Below are positions 12,674-20,378 of a stretch of DNA of 23,175 nt, in pieces (the stretch's first letter is position 1; each line of letters opens with the position of its first letter). The notes under the pieces were generated by a model. That model worked only from the letters and a program-made list of their open reading frames with translations, did no database searches and was not told the origin of the DNA. Location: IMG/VR virus record IMGVR_UViG_3300037247_001998, positions 1 to 23,175 of that record; one strand, written 5' to 3'. The DNA is from a virus. A program made the position numbers and the translations under genes.

Positions 12674-14714
12674 GAAACTCGGCTCGGCCGTCCTCGAGCT
12701 CAGGACCGACGACTCGAAATACCTTGCCGGCGTCCGCAAGGCACGCGGCGGCGCCGCCAAGCTCGGCCGTGAGCTCAAGAAGACCGGCCGCGGCGCCCAC
12801 CAGTTCGAGCGCGACCTCGGGCGCGCCGCTCGCGGCGCCGACCGCCTGAGCGGCTCCCTCGGCTCGGTCCGCGGCGTCCTCACCGGCATCGGCGTCGTCT
12901 TCGGCGCGCGCGAGATCGTCCGCGGGATCGGCGCCGTGGTCAGCGCCGGCGCCGACTTGCAGGCGCAATACCTCCAGATCAACCAGTTGCTGCGGACCAC
13001 CGGCAGCATCTCCGGCCAGACCGCCGCCTCGATCGAGCGCCTGTCGCGCGAGATCGGCTTCGCCACCCTCGCCTCGATCCGCGAGGTCCGCGCCGCCGCT
13101 GCCCAGCTGCTGACCTTCCGCGCGATCTCGGGCGACGTCTTCGAGCGCACGCTCCGCGCCGCCCAGGACCTCGCGAGCCTCGGCTTCGGCTCGCTCGGAT
13201 CGAGCGCGGTCCAGCTCGCCAAGGCGCTCGAGGATCCCGCCCAGGGGCTCACCATGCTCCGTCGCGTCGGCGTCAGCTTCACCCAGACGCAGCAGGACCT
13301 CATCAGGACGCTTCACGAGACCGGCCGCGTCGCCGAGGCCCAGCGCGTCATCCTCGCCAACGTCGAGGCCCAGGTCGGCGGCGCCGGCGCCGCCGCCGGC
13401 GGCGGCCTCTCCGGCGCCGTCGACGCGCTCACCGAAGAGTGGAATCTGCTCACCGAAGCATGGGGCGAGAACATCGCCAAAGGCTCGCTGCTCCAAGGCG
13501 TGCTCGAGGGTCTCGCCGGCGCAGTGAGCGCCATCAGGCCGCGCAATCTGGAAGAGCAGATCGAGCTGGAGCGTCGGCGCATCGAATGGCTCAAGCAAAA
13601 CCTGCTGCCTCCTCCGGGCGCTTTGGCGCTCGCCCGCGACCGCCTCGCCGCTCTTGAGCAGGAGCAGGCGTTGCTCCAGGAGCAGGAGCGTTTCGCTGCC
13701 CGCCTGCGCGGTGGCGGCACCGCCGCCGGGGGTCTCTCGACCGACGAGATCGAGCGCCGCCGCGCGGTTTTCGACGCCCAAGCCATCGCCCTCGACGCCG
13801 TGCGCAAGGCCGAGATTGAGCACGCTCGTGTGCTTGAGATCGTGCGCCAGGCGGCCGAGGCCGGCATCGGCACAGCGCAGCAGCGCGCCCGCGTCATCGA
13901 GCGATCGGAGGCGCGCGTGCGCGCGGCGATCATGGCGACCCGTGCCGAGGTCGAGAAATCGCTCCTCGCCGCGGCGCGCGCTAGGCCGCCCGGCGCGCTC
14001 GGCCTCCCCTCGATCGCCCGTCCCGATCTCGGCGGCCGTCTGCCGACCCAGCCGTTCCCCGGCGCCGCCGAGGAGTTCGAGCGCCGGCTGTTCGCCGCCG
14101 ACCCGGTCGCCCGCCTCAACGCCGAGCTCACCGACCTCCAAACCCTCCAGCTCGCGCTCGGCAAGACTACTGCCGAGATGGCACCGCTCTACGACGACCT
14201 GTGGTCGCGCGCGTCGACGGGCGCGCGCGATACGACCGATCGGGTCGGTGATCTGTCGGACGCGTTTGCCTATGTCGGCTATGTCAGTGTCGACGCTTTC
14301 GCGCGCATGGCCGAGGAGGGCGGAAAATTGATCGACGTGCTCAAGGCCCTCGCGATCGAGATATCGCGGATCGGGCTGAGGACCTTTGTGACCGGCCCCC
14401 TGTCGCGTGGGATCGAGGCTGGCCTCGGCGGGCTGTTCGGCGGCGACGGCGCGCGTGAGGTGCAGGGATTGTCGTGGCTCGGCCGCCAGCACGGCGGCGC
14501 GGTGTGGCCGGGGCAGGCGTTCATGGTCGGCGAGCGCGGCCCCGAGCTTTTCGTTCCCGAGCAGCGCGGCGCGGTGCTCGCCGGCGCGGGCGGGATTACC
14601 ATCAACATCGGCCCCGTCGTCAGCCCCGACGCGGATTCGTTCAACCGCTCGCTGCCCAACCTGATGGCCAGCGCTTTCCGCGCCGCCGCGCGCGAGGCAC
14701 GGAGGCGCAACTGA
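12666..14714 (+). CDS. Tail length tape measure protein
   Basis: A 682-residue tape measure, the ruler and DNA-channel precursor of the tail. The N-terminus is basic and helical (K-L-G-R-E-L-K-K-T-G-R-G). A hydrophobic Gly-rich segment (V-R-G-V-L-T-G-I-G-V-V-F-G) follows near residues 70-85. The R-E-I-G-F-A-T-L-A-S, A-Q-D-L-A-S-L-G-F-G-S-L and A-L-E-D-P-A-Q-G-L-T-M-L-R-R-V-G region matches the prophage tail length tape measure family. The C-terminus has H-G-G-A-V-W-P-G-Q-A-F-M-V-G-E-R-G-P-E-L-F-V-P, typical of lambda-like tape measures. At about 0.15 nm per residue this predicts a tail near 100 nm. Its ATG overlaps the chaperone extension stop, and the stop overlaps the next ATG (TGATG). Confidence 0.9.
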   Translation: MPEKLGSAVLELRTDDSKYLAGVRKARGGAAKLGRELKKTGRGAHQFERDLGRAARGADRLSGSLGSVRGVLTGIGVVFGAREIVRGIGAVVSAGADLQAQYLQINQLLRTTGSISGQTAASIERLSREIGFATLASIREVRAAAAQLLTFRAISGDVFERTLRAAQDLASLGFGSLGSSAVQLAKALEDPAQGLTMLRRVGVSFTQTQQDLIRTLHETGRVAEAQRVILANVEAQVGGAGAAAGGGLSGAVDALTEEWNLLTEAWGENIAKGSLLQGVLEGLAGAVSAIRPRNLEEQIELERRRIEWLKQNLLPPPGALALARDRLAALEQEQALLQEQERFAARLRGGGTAAGGLSTDEIERRRAVFDAQAIALDAVRKAEIEHARVLEIVRQAAEAGIGTAQQRARVIERSEARVRAAIMATRAEVEKSLLAAARARPPGALGLPSIARPDLGGRLPTQPFPGAAEEFERRLFAADPVARLNAELTDLQTLQLALGKTTAEMAPLYDDLWSRASTGARDTTDRVGDLSDAFAYVGYVSVDAFARMAEEGGKLIDVLKALAIEISRIGLRTFVTGPLSRGIEAGLGGLFGGDGAREVQGLSWLGRQHGGAVWPGQAFMVGERGPELFVPEQRGAVLAGAGGITINIGPVVSPDADSFNRSLPNLMASAFRAAAREARRRN

Positions 14715-15744
14715 TGACCCTGCTCTTTGCCGATAGCTTCGACAACTACGGCAGCAATGGAGCAAGCATTGACGCTGCGCTCGCTGCTGCGGGGTGGTTG
14801 TCTTCGGGCTCGGTAAGTCAGCAAACGGCCGCGGCCGATGTACGAACTGGTCGCGGCTCCGCACACTTCACTACGCTATCTGACTTGCGCTACCGCACCC
14901 CCGCAGACCAAGATACGCTGATCTTCGGTGTGGGCTGGATGAGCAAGCGCGGGCCACCCGTCGCTGAGACCTTCTTTACTCTTCAATACAACAGTGGTGC
15001 CGAGGCGTTCGACCAAATAACGATTGGCGTCGATACCAATAATGCGATTGTCGTGAAGAACGGTGATGGCGAGGTGCTTGGCACGAGCGCGATTCAAGTG
15101 TTCACCCTCATGAATTTCAACTTTGTCGAGGTCAGAGGGACGGCACATGATACGGCCGGTGTCGTCATCGTAAGGGTCAATGGCGATGAGGTGCTCAACC
15201 TAACGGGCAAGGACACGACCAAGGATAGTCCCGAGGTCGCCACGATTAACCAAATCAAGCTCCAAGGCAATTCCGGTACGACGTATCGAGTGGACGGTTT
15301 CTATTGCTGCGACACGAACGGTGCGGTCAACAACGACTTCCTCGGGGATGTCCGGAACTGGTCCTTGCTTCCGGACGGCGCCGGCGACGCCACCGAATGG
15401 ACGGTGAGCGGCGCGGCGTCGACGAGGAGGTCCCGGACGAAGATGCGACCCACAACGCCGCCTCGGTCGCCGCCAAAAAGGACCTCTTCACCCTCAAGGA
15501 CCCGGCGGCCGGCATCACTACGATCCATGGCGTGCGCGTCGTCGTGCGCGCGCGGCGCGAGGAGGGCGGCGCGGGCGATCTCAGAATCGTCATCAAGCTT
15601 TCCGGCACCGAGCTCGAGTCCGATGTTCTCACCCTCAGCACGACGTACAAAAACTACAGCTGGATTTTCGAGACCAAGCCGGGCGGCGGCAACTGGACTC
15701 CCGCCGACGTCGCCGGGTTGCAGATCGGCTATAAGTACGTCTGA
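14714..15744 (+). pseudogene. Frameshifted tail protein gene (beta-sandwich, LamG-like N-terminal part)
   Basis: The 5' part (from the ATG at 14714, overlapping the tape measure stop) encodes L-L-F-A-D-S-F-D-N-Y, F-T-L-Q-Y-N-S-G and V-E-V-R-G-T-A-H-D-T, a concanavalin/LamG-like beta-sandwich, then D-F-L-G-D-V-R and T-E-W-T-V-S-G. At about 15413-15420 good coding moves to another frame, which reads V-D-E-E-V-P-D-E-D-A-T-H-N and continues to the TGA at 15744 with T-T-I-H-G-V-R-V-V-V-R-A-R. In related phage proteins a few residues normally lie between these segments, so a deletion of about 10-13 bases is likely. The 5' part has visibly lower GC than its neighbours. A sequencing error cannot be excluded. 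The stop overlaps the next start (TGATG). Confidence 0.7.
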
Positions 15745-16568
15745 TGGCAGGGTCCCGCGTCACACAAATCTACGCGGAAGCAATCGGCGAAGGAGCGCTT
15801 GCGCGTGTCACACAGGTCTACGCGGAAGCGATCGGCGAAGGAACGGCGAACTTCGTCACCCAGCTGAGCGCCGAGGTGATAGGCGCCGGCGGGCCGGATT
15901 TCACATGGAGCGAATGCATGGGCTTTCTCGAGGAGAGGTTCCCGACCGACGTCGCCGCCGCGGGCACCGCCGGTGGGCCGGGGTTCAGCACGCTCCAGAC
16001 CCGCGTCCGCTCGGGCTGGTCGCAGCGGATCGGCGAGTGGGAGGAGGAGCTCGGCCGCTGGGACGTGAGCGCCGGCATCAACACCATCGGCAAGCTGATC
16101 GAGGTCCGCAGCCTCTACGCCGTCGCCCACGGCCCGCGCGACGGCTTCAGGTTCAAGGACCCGCTCGATTACGCCACCTGGCAGTGGGTCGAGCAGGTCC
16201 CCGGCGTCATCGGCGCAACCGACATGCAGATCGGCACCGGCGACGGCGCCACCACCAAGTACCAGCTCACCGTCACCCGCACCTATGGCGGCTCGACCAC
16301 CACCAAGACCATCTACAAGCCCGTCGCCGCGACGGTGAAGGTCGCGGTCAACGACGTCGAGATATTCACCTGGACGCTCGACGATACCACCGGCGTGATC
16401 ACCTTCGACGCCGCGCCGGGGGCCGGCGAGTCGGTCAAGTGGGGCGGCGAATACGACAAGCCCGTCCATTTTTCCGAGGACACCCTGCTGATGAGCCACG
16501 ACCGCGAGGCCAACCTGGTCAGCTCGCTCGTCGTCCTCGAGGAGCTAAGAAGGCTCGACACGCTATGA
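15744..16568 (+). CDS. DUF2460 distal tail protein (GTA gp12-like)
   Basis: A 274-residue tail-tip protein. The first ~50 residues are three 16-residue repeats of the form V-T-Q-x-x-A-E-x-I-G, which are not part of the usual DUF2460 domain. The core follows: G-G-P-G-F-S-T, R-S-G-W-S-Q-R-I-G-E-W-E, W-D-V-S-A-G-I, a G-P-R-D-G-F-R-F-K-D-P-L-D-Y signature, and a final F-S-E-D-T-L-L-M-S-H-D-R. In the GTA of Rhodobacter the equivalent protein is the distal tail ring between tube and hub. It starts at a TGATG overlap with the broken gene and overlaps the hub start by 4 bases. Confidence 0.87.
   Translation: MAGSRVTQIYAEAIGEGALARVTQVYAEAIGEGTANFVTQLSAEVIGAGGPDFTWSECMGFLEERFPTDVAAAGTAGGPGFSTLQTRVRSGWSQRIGEWEEELGRWDVSAGINTIGKLIEVRSLYAVAHGPRDGFRFKDPLDYATWQWVEQVPGVIGATDMQIGTGDGATTKYQLTVTRTYGGSTTTKTIYKPVAATVKVAVNDVEIFTWTLDDTTGVITFDAAPGAGESVKWGGEYDKPVHFSEDTLLMSHDREANLVSSLVVLEELRRLDTL
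15759..15893 (+). repeat. Three 48-bp tandem repeats encoding VTQxxAExIG units
   Basis: Units begin at 15759, 15807 and 15855. The first two are nearly identical in DNA (GTCACACA start, then a 26-base stretch with one difference); the third is diverged. Each adds a 16-residue V-T-Q...A-E...I-G-x-G segment to the N-terminus of the DUF2460 protein. Confidence 0.8.
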
Positions 16569-17617
16569 AGCCGACCACCGCCGCCCAGCAGGCGCTGCTC
16601 AACTGCGAGACGGTCAGGATGGCGCTCTGCCTCAAGCTCGAGCGTCCCGACGGCGGCCTCGATCTCGGCTTCACCTCCCACGACCGCGAGCTGACGATCG
16701 CCGGCCTCGCCTACAAGCCCGAGCAGTCGCTGAGCCCGTCCGCGATCGAGGGCAAGGCCGACTTCTCGGCCGACTCGGGCGAGCTCGTCCTGCTCAGTTC
16801 CGACCAGATCACCGAGCGCGAGCTCAAGGGCGGCGTCTGGGACAACGCGATCGCCACCCTGTTCGCGGTCGTCGATTGGAGCGATCTCGCCGCCGGCACG
16901 GTGCCCTTGAAGCGCGCGCGGCTCGGCCGCTTCGAGGTCGAGCGCGGGCGCTTCCGCGTCGACCTCGTCGGCCTCGGCGAGCTCGTCCAGCAGCCGGTGG
17001 TCGACATCACCAGCCTGTTGTGCCGCAACCGCTTGGGCGACGCGAGCTGCCGTGTGCCGCTCAAGCCGGCCGTCTGGCTGCCCTCCACCGACTACACCGA
17101 GATCGAGGCCGGCGACCGCTCGGTCGGCTCTTACGTCAGCCCCACCACTTATAGCGGCCTCGACGCCGAATGCATCGTCGCCGGCACTTCGGGCGGCTCC
17201 GAACCCTCTTGGCCCGCCGCCGGCGGCACCGTGGTCGATGGCACCGTCACCTGGCGCACCTACGTCGCCTGGACCCAGCAGGGCACCGTGACGATCGCCC
17301 ACGAGCGAGTCCACTTCATCGCTTCCGCCCTCACCCAGGCGGCGGAGTGGTTCAAGTATGGCAAGCTCACCTGGCTCACCGGCGCCAACGCCAGCCTGTC
17401 ACAAGACGTCCGCCGCCACGGCGCCGGCGGCGCCTTCACCCTGTGGGACGAGATGGCCGAGCCGATTGGCGTCGGCGACACCTTCGAGGTCCACGCCGGC
17501 TGCGCGCTCCGCCACGACCTCGACTGCCGCGACAAGTTCGACAACATCAAGAACTTCAACGGCGAGCCGTTCCTGCCGGGCTCGGACGAGGCGAGCCAAT
17601 TCCCGGACGCGCGATGA
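16565..17617 (+). CDS. DUF2163 / BR0599-type tail hub protein (GTA gp13-like)
   Basis: A 350-residue baseplate hub. The N-terminal part (L-N-C-E-T-V-R-M-A-L-C-L-K-L, G-F-T-S-H-D-R-E-L, Y-K-P-E-Q-S-L-S-P-S-A-I-E-G) is the DUF2163 domain. The C-terminal BR0599 region ends with D-K-F-D-N-I-K-N-F-N-G-E-P-F-L-P-G-S-D. Four cysteines lie at C153, C162, C313 and C321 in the positions where this family typically has C-x(8)-C and C-x(7)-C pairs; the Rhodobacter GTA hub is reported to bind an iron-sulfur cluster, so the same is possible here. The ATG at 16565 overlaps the upstream stop. The frame upstream of it is also open, so the start needs this overlap for support. Confidence 0.87.
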   Translation: MKPTTAAQQALLNCETVRMALCLKLERPDGGLDLGFTSHDRELTIAGLAYKPEQSLSPSAIEGKADFSADSGELVLLSSDQITERELKGGVWDNAIATLFAVVDWSDLAAGTVPLKRARLGRFEVERGRFRVDLVGLGELVQQPVVDITSLLCRNRLGDASCRVPLKPAVWLPSTDYTEIEAGDRSVGSYVSPTTYSGLDAECIVAGTSGGSEPSWPAAGGTVVDGTVTWRTYVAWTQQGTVTIAHERVHFIASALTQAAEWFKYGKLTWLTGANASLSQDVRRHGAGGAFTLWDEMAEPIGVGDTFEVHAGCALRHDLDCRDKFDNIKNFNGEPFLPGSDEASQFPDAR

Positions 17618-18111
17618 CGACGCGCGCCGACATCGTCGCCCGCGCCCGCGAGTGGATCGGGACGCCTTACCGGCATCAAGGTCGGCGGCGCGACGGCTGC
17701 GATTGCCTCGGATTGATCGTCGGCGTCGCCGCCGAGCTCGGCCTCGCGCGCTGGGTTGTGCCCGGCTACTCGGGCCACCCCGACGGGCACAGCCTCGCAG
17801 AGGCCTGCGACAGGCACCTCGTCTCGCAGCTCGGGCTCGACCCCGGCGAGATCGAGGCCGGCATGGTCGCGCTATTCTGGTACGCGCGCCGCGGCTTCGC
17901 CCAACACCTCGCCATCCTTACCCGGCTCGACGACCGGCGCCTCGCCATGGTTCACAGCTTGCAGCGCAATGACCGCGTGGTCGAGCACGGCCTGAGCGCC
18001 TTCTGGAACGTCCGCCTCCTCAGCGCCTGGGATTACCCAGGCGTGGCACGCGGAGCCGCGGAGGTCGCGGGGAGTTCATTCTTCTCCGCGTCTCCGCGTG
18101 AGGTGACCTGA
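17614..18111 (+). CDS. NlpC/P60-family tail peptidase (GTA gp14-like)
   Basis: A 165-residue papain-like peptidase that likely cuts peptidoglycan stem peptides during DNA entry. The N-terminal helix ends in W-I-G-T-P-Y-R-H-Q-G; the catalytic Cys is in D-G-C-D-C31-L-G-L, the His in A-Q-H98-L-A-I-L, and a second His in M-V-H114-S-L. The C-terminal ~20 residues (about 144-165) come from a dispersed chromosomal repeat and are not part of the fold. The ATG overlaps the hub stop by 4 bases, and the stop overlaps the next ATG (TGATG). The order DUF2460, DUF2163, NlpC, megatron is the GTA tail-tip order. Confidence 0.88.
   Translation: MTTRADIVARAREWIGTPYRHQGRRRDGCDCLGLIVGVAAELGLARWVVPGYSGHPDGHSLAEACDRHLVSQLGLDPGEIEAGMVALFWYARRGFAQHLAILTRLDDRRLAMVHSLQRNDRVVEHGLSAFWNVRLLSAWDYPGVARGAAEVAGSSFFSASPREVT
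18045..18100. repeat. Dispersed palindromic repeat with CACGCGGAG / CTCCGCGTG arms
   Basis: Arms CACGCGGAG (18048-18056) and CTCCGCGTG (18092-18100) are inverted. The left 17 bases (18045-18061) are identical to 5031-5047. The element lies inside the NlpC gene 3' end and finishes about 10 bases before the next start codon, the same placement as the copy at 10296-10389. Confidence 0.8.
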
Positions 18112-20375
18112 TGGCGACGTTTGCGCTCGGTGCGGCGGGGCAGGCGAGGTTCGGGCCTATCGGCGGCTTCATCGGCGGCGTCGCCGGATCGTTGATCGAC
18201 CGCATGCTGTTCGCTCCCGACCCGATCGTCCAGGAAGGCCCGCGATTGTCAGATCTCGCCCGCCAGGCGGATTCGCCCGGGGCGCCGATCGCGCGGCTCT
18301 GGGGCGCGCAGAACCGCACTGCCGGAACCGTGATCTGGACCTCGGGGCTCAAGGAGACGCGCCACGAGGAGGAGATGCAGGGGGGGAAGGGAACGCCCGA
18401 GCCGGCGGCGGTCATCGTCACCTACACCTATTCGGTCGACCTCGCGGTGCTCGTGTGCCGCGGGCCGGTGGTCGCCGTGCCGAGGATCTGGGGCGGGCCG
18501 AAGCTGGTCCGCGACTCCGGCGGCGACCGCGGCGTGTCCGACATCAGGATCGCTCTCGGCACCGCATCGCAGCAGCCCGATGCGCTCCTCGAGGCGGCCG
18601 AGGGCGCGGGTAACGTTCCCGCGTTCAGGCCGTACTGCGTCGTCTATTTCCAGGACCTCCAGCTCGCCGATTTCGGCAATGCGGTGCCGCCGCTGAGCTT
18701 CGAGGTCGATGCCGGCCCGGCGACGGTGCAGAGCGTGGCGGCCGGGCTGTTCGCCCTCGCCGGTCTCACCGCGAGCGAGTACGCGGTGACCAACGTCAGC
18801 CTCGAGCCGGTGCCCGGTTTCGCGCTCCGCCGCCTGGCGAGCCCGCGCGAAGGGCTCGAGCGGCTCGGCGCCGCGTTCGGCTTCGATGTCTCCGACACCG
18901 GCTACATGCTCAAGCTGCGCCGCCGCGAGCGCTCGCCCGACCTGGTGCTCGACGAGGACGATTTCGGCGCCGCGCCTCCCGGTGGCATCGAGGCGCGCCA
19001 GCCCGAGAGCCACGTCCGCGATTCCGAGCGCCAATTGCCGCGCCAGATCGTGCTGACCCACGGCGACCCGGACCGTGACCTTCAGATCTCCGCCCAGCGC
19101 TCCGAGCGTCTGATCAGCGAATCCGAGCGTGACATGATCATCGAGTTTCCCGGCACCCTCACCGCGAGCCGCGCCCGCGATGCGCTCGACGATCTGATCG
19201 GCGATCTCTGGTCGAATCGCTACTCCTTCTCGGTCGAGCTCCCACCGAAATATCTCCAGCTCGACGCCGGCGATATCGTCACCATCCGCCGCTCAGACGA
19301 GACATTCTGGCCGAGCTTCCTGGTCACCCGCGCTTCCATCGGCGCCGATTGGCGCATCGCCATCGAGGCGCGCCCCATCGCGCGGCGCTGGGCCATGCCG
19401 AGCGCGCCGGCGACCTCGGGGTCGATCGTCACGCAGGTCGTCCCGCTGCCGAACGACTCGCTCCTCGAGCTGATGGACCTGCCGCTCCTGACCAACGCCG
19501 AGGCGGATTCGAACGGCCTCTACGCCGCTGTCGGCGACTCCGGCGCCGGCGGCAACGAGTGGACCGGGGCGGTCCTCTATCGCTCGCCCGATGACGCCGA
19601 ATACACCGCAGTCGCCCGCTTCGACATCGGCGCGGCGATCGGCACCGCCGACGAGGCGCTCGGCACCGGGCCGTTCTACTGGCCCGACCGCGCCAACACG
19701 GTGCGGGTGACGCTGAGCTCGGGCGCGCTCGCGAGCATCACCGAGGAGCAGTGGCTGCACACCTCGCGCAACGCGGCGCTGCTCGGCGACGAGCTGATCA
19801 CCTATCGCGACGCGACGCTGATCGCCGGTACCACGTGGGAGCTATCGGGGCTCAAGCGGGGCCGCCGCGGCACCGAGTGGGCGCGGGGCAGCCACGCGAT
19901 CGGCGAGCGGTTCGTGCTTCTGACCCGCTCGACCGTCAAGCGCGTGTTCCTGGACCTCGGGCTGCTCAACAATTCGCTCTACTACAAGGCGGTGACGTTC
20001 GACCAGGCGCTCGCCGACGTCGCCGCCGAGCAGTTCGCGATCGGCGGCGAATGGGCCGCGCCGTATGCCGGGCTCGACGCCGAGGGCGCGCGCGACGGTT
20101 CGGACAACCTCACCATCGCCTGGCGCCGGCGCGGCCGCCAGGGCGGCGGAACGTGGGTCGGCGAGGTGCCGCTCGGCGAGGAGACCGAGGCCTACGAGAT
20201 CGACATCATGGACGGCGTGGTCAAGCGCACGCTCACCGCCACGAGCGAGAGTGTGCTCTACACCGCGGCCGACCAGACCACCGATTTCGGCAGCCCGCAA
20301 TCCGCGGTCGAGGTCAACATCTATCAAATCTCAGGCCTGGTCGCTCGCGGCCACGCCCTCAACGCGACGGTATAG
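18111..20375 (+). CDS. Phage tail-tip megatron protein (GTA gp15-like, without TIM-barrel region)
   Basis: A 754-residue tail tip protein. The start A-T-F-A-L-G-A-A-G-Q, a Gly-rich segment ending in A-G-S-L-I-D-R-M-L-F, G-P-R-L-S-D-L, G-A-P-I-A-R-L-W-G and A-G-T-V-I-W-T-S-G-L match the N-terminal part of the megatron family. Later segments G-P-V-V-A-V-P-R-I-W and the I-E-F-P-G-T-L-T-A region fit the phage-tail-3-like domain. Full-length GTA megatrons are about 1300 residues and carry a glycoside-hydrolase-like TIM barrel; this one is much shorter, and I see no such domain. The C-terminal ~250 residues are beta-rich, with R-N-A-A-L-L-G-D-E-L and L-S-G-L-K-R-G-R-R-G-T-E-W. It overlaps the NlpC stop and is followed 3 bp later by the fiber gene. 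Confidence 0.85.
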   Translation: MATFALGAAGQARFGPIGGFIGGVAGSLIDRMLFAPDPIVQEGPRLSDLARQADSPGAPIARLWGAQNRTAGTVIWTSGLKETRHEEEMQGGKGTPEPAAVIVTYTYSVDLAVLVCRGPVVAVPRIWGGPKLVRDSGGDRGVSDIRIALGTASQQPDALLEAAEGAGNVPAFRPYCVVYFQDLQLADFGNAVPPLSFEVDAGPATVQSVAAGLFALAGLTASEYAVTNVSLEPVPGFALRRLASPREGLERLGAAFGFDVSDTGYMLKLRRRERSPDLVLDEDDFGAAPPGGIEARQPESHVRDSERQLPRQIVLTHGDPDRDLQISAQRSERLISESERDMIIEFPGTLTASRARDALDDLIGDLWSNRYSFSVELPPKYLQLDAGDIVTIRRSDETFWPSFLVTRASIGADWRIAIEARPIARRWAMPSAPATSGSIVTQVVPLPNDSLLELMDLPLLTNAEADSNGLYAAVGDSGAGGNEWTGAVLYRSPDDAEYTAVARFDIGAAIGTADEALGTGPFYWPDRANTVRVTLSSGALASITEEQWLHTSRNAALLGDELITYRDATLIAGTTWELSGLKRGRRGTEWARGSHAIGERFVLLTRSTVKRVFLDLGLLNNSLYYKAVTFDQALADVAAEQFAIGGEWAAPYAGLDAEGARDGSDNLTIAWRRRGRQGGGTWVGEVPLGEETEAYEIDIMDGVVKRTLTATSESVLYTAADQTTDFGSPQSAVEVNIYQISGLVARGHALNATV

Positions 20376-20378
20376 GCA

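Noticed and set aside
12326-12849. -2 frameshift at the same slippery site
   Set aside because: The resulting frame is Arg/Ser-rich shadow with no plausible domain; the -1 frame carries the chaperone domain.
14474-17617. A single very long protein of over 1000 residues
   Set aside because: Its middle is Arg/Pro-rich shadow of other genes, and real coding in 15420-16565 is in other frames.
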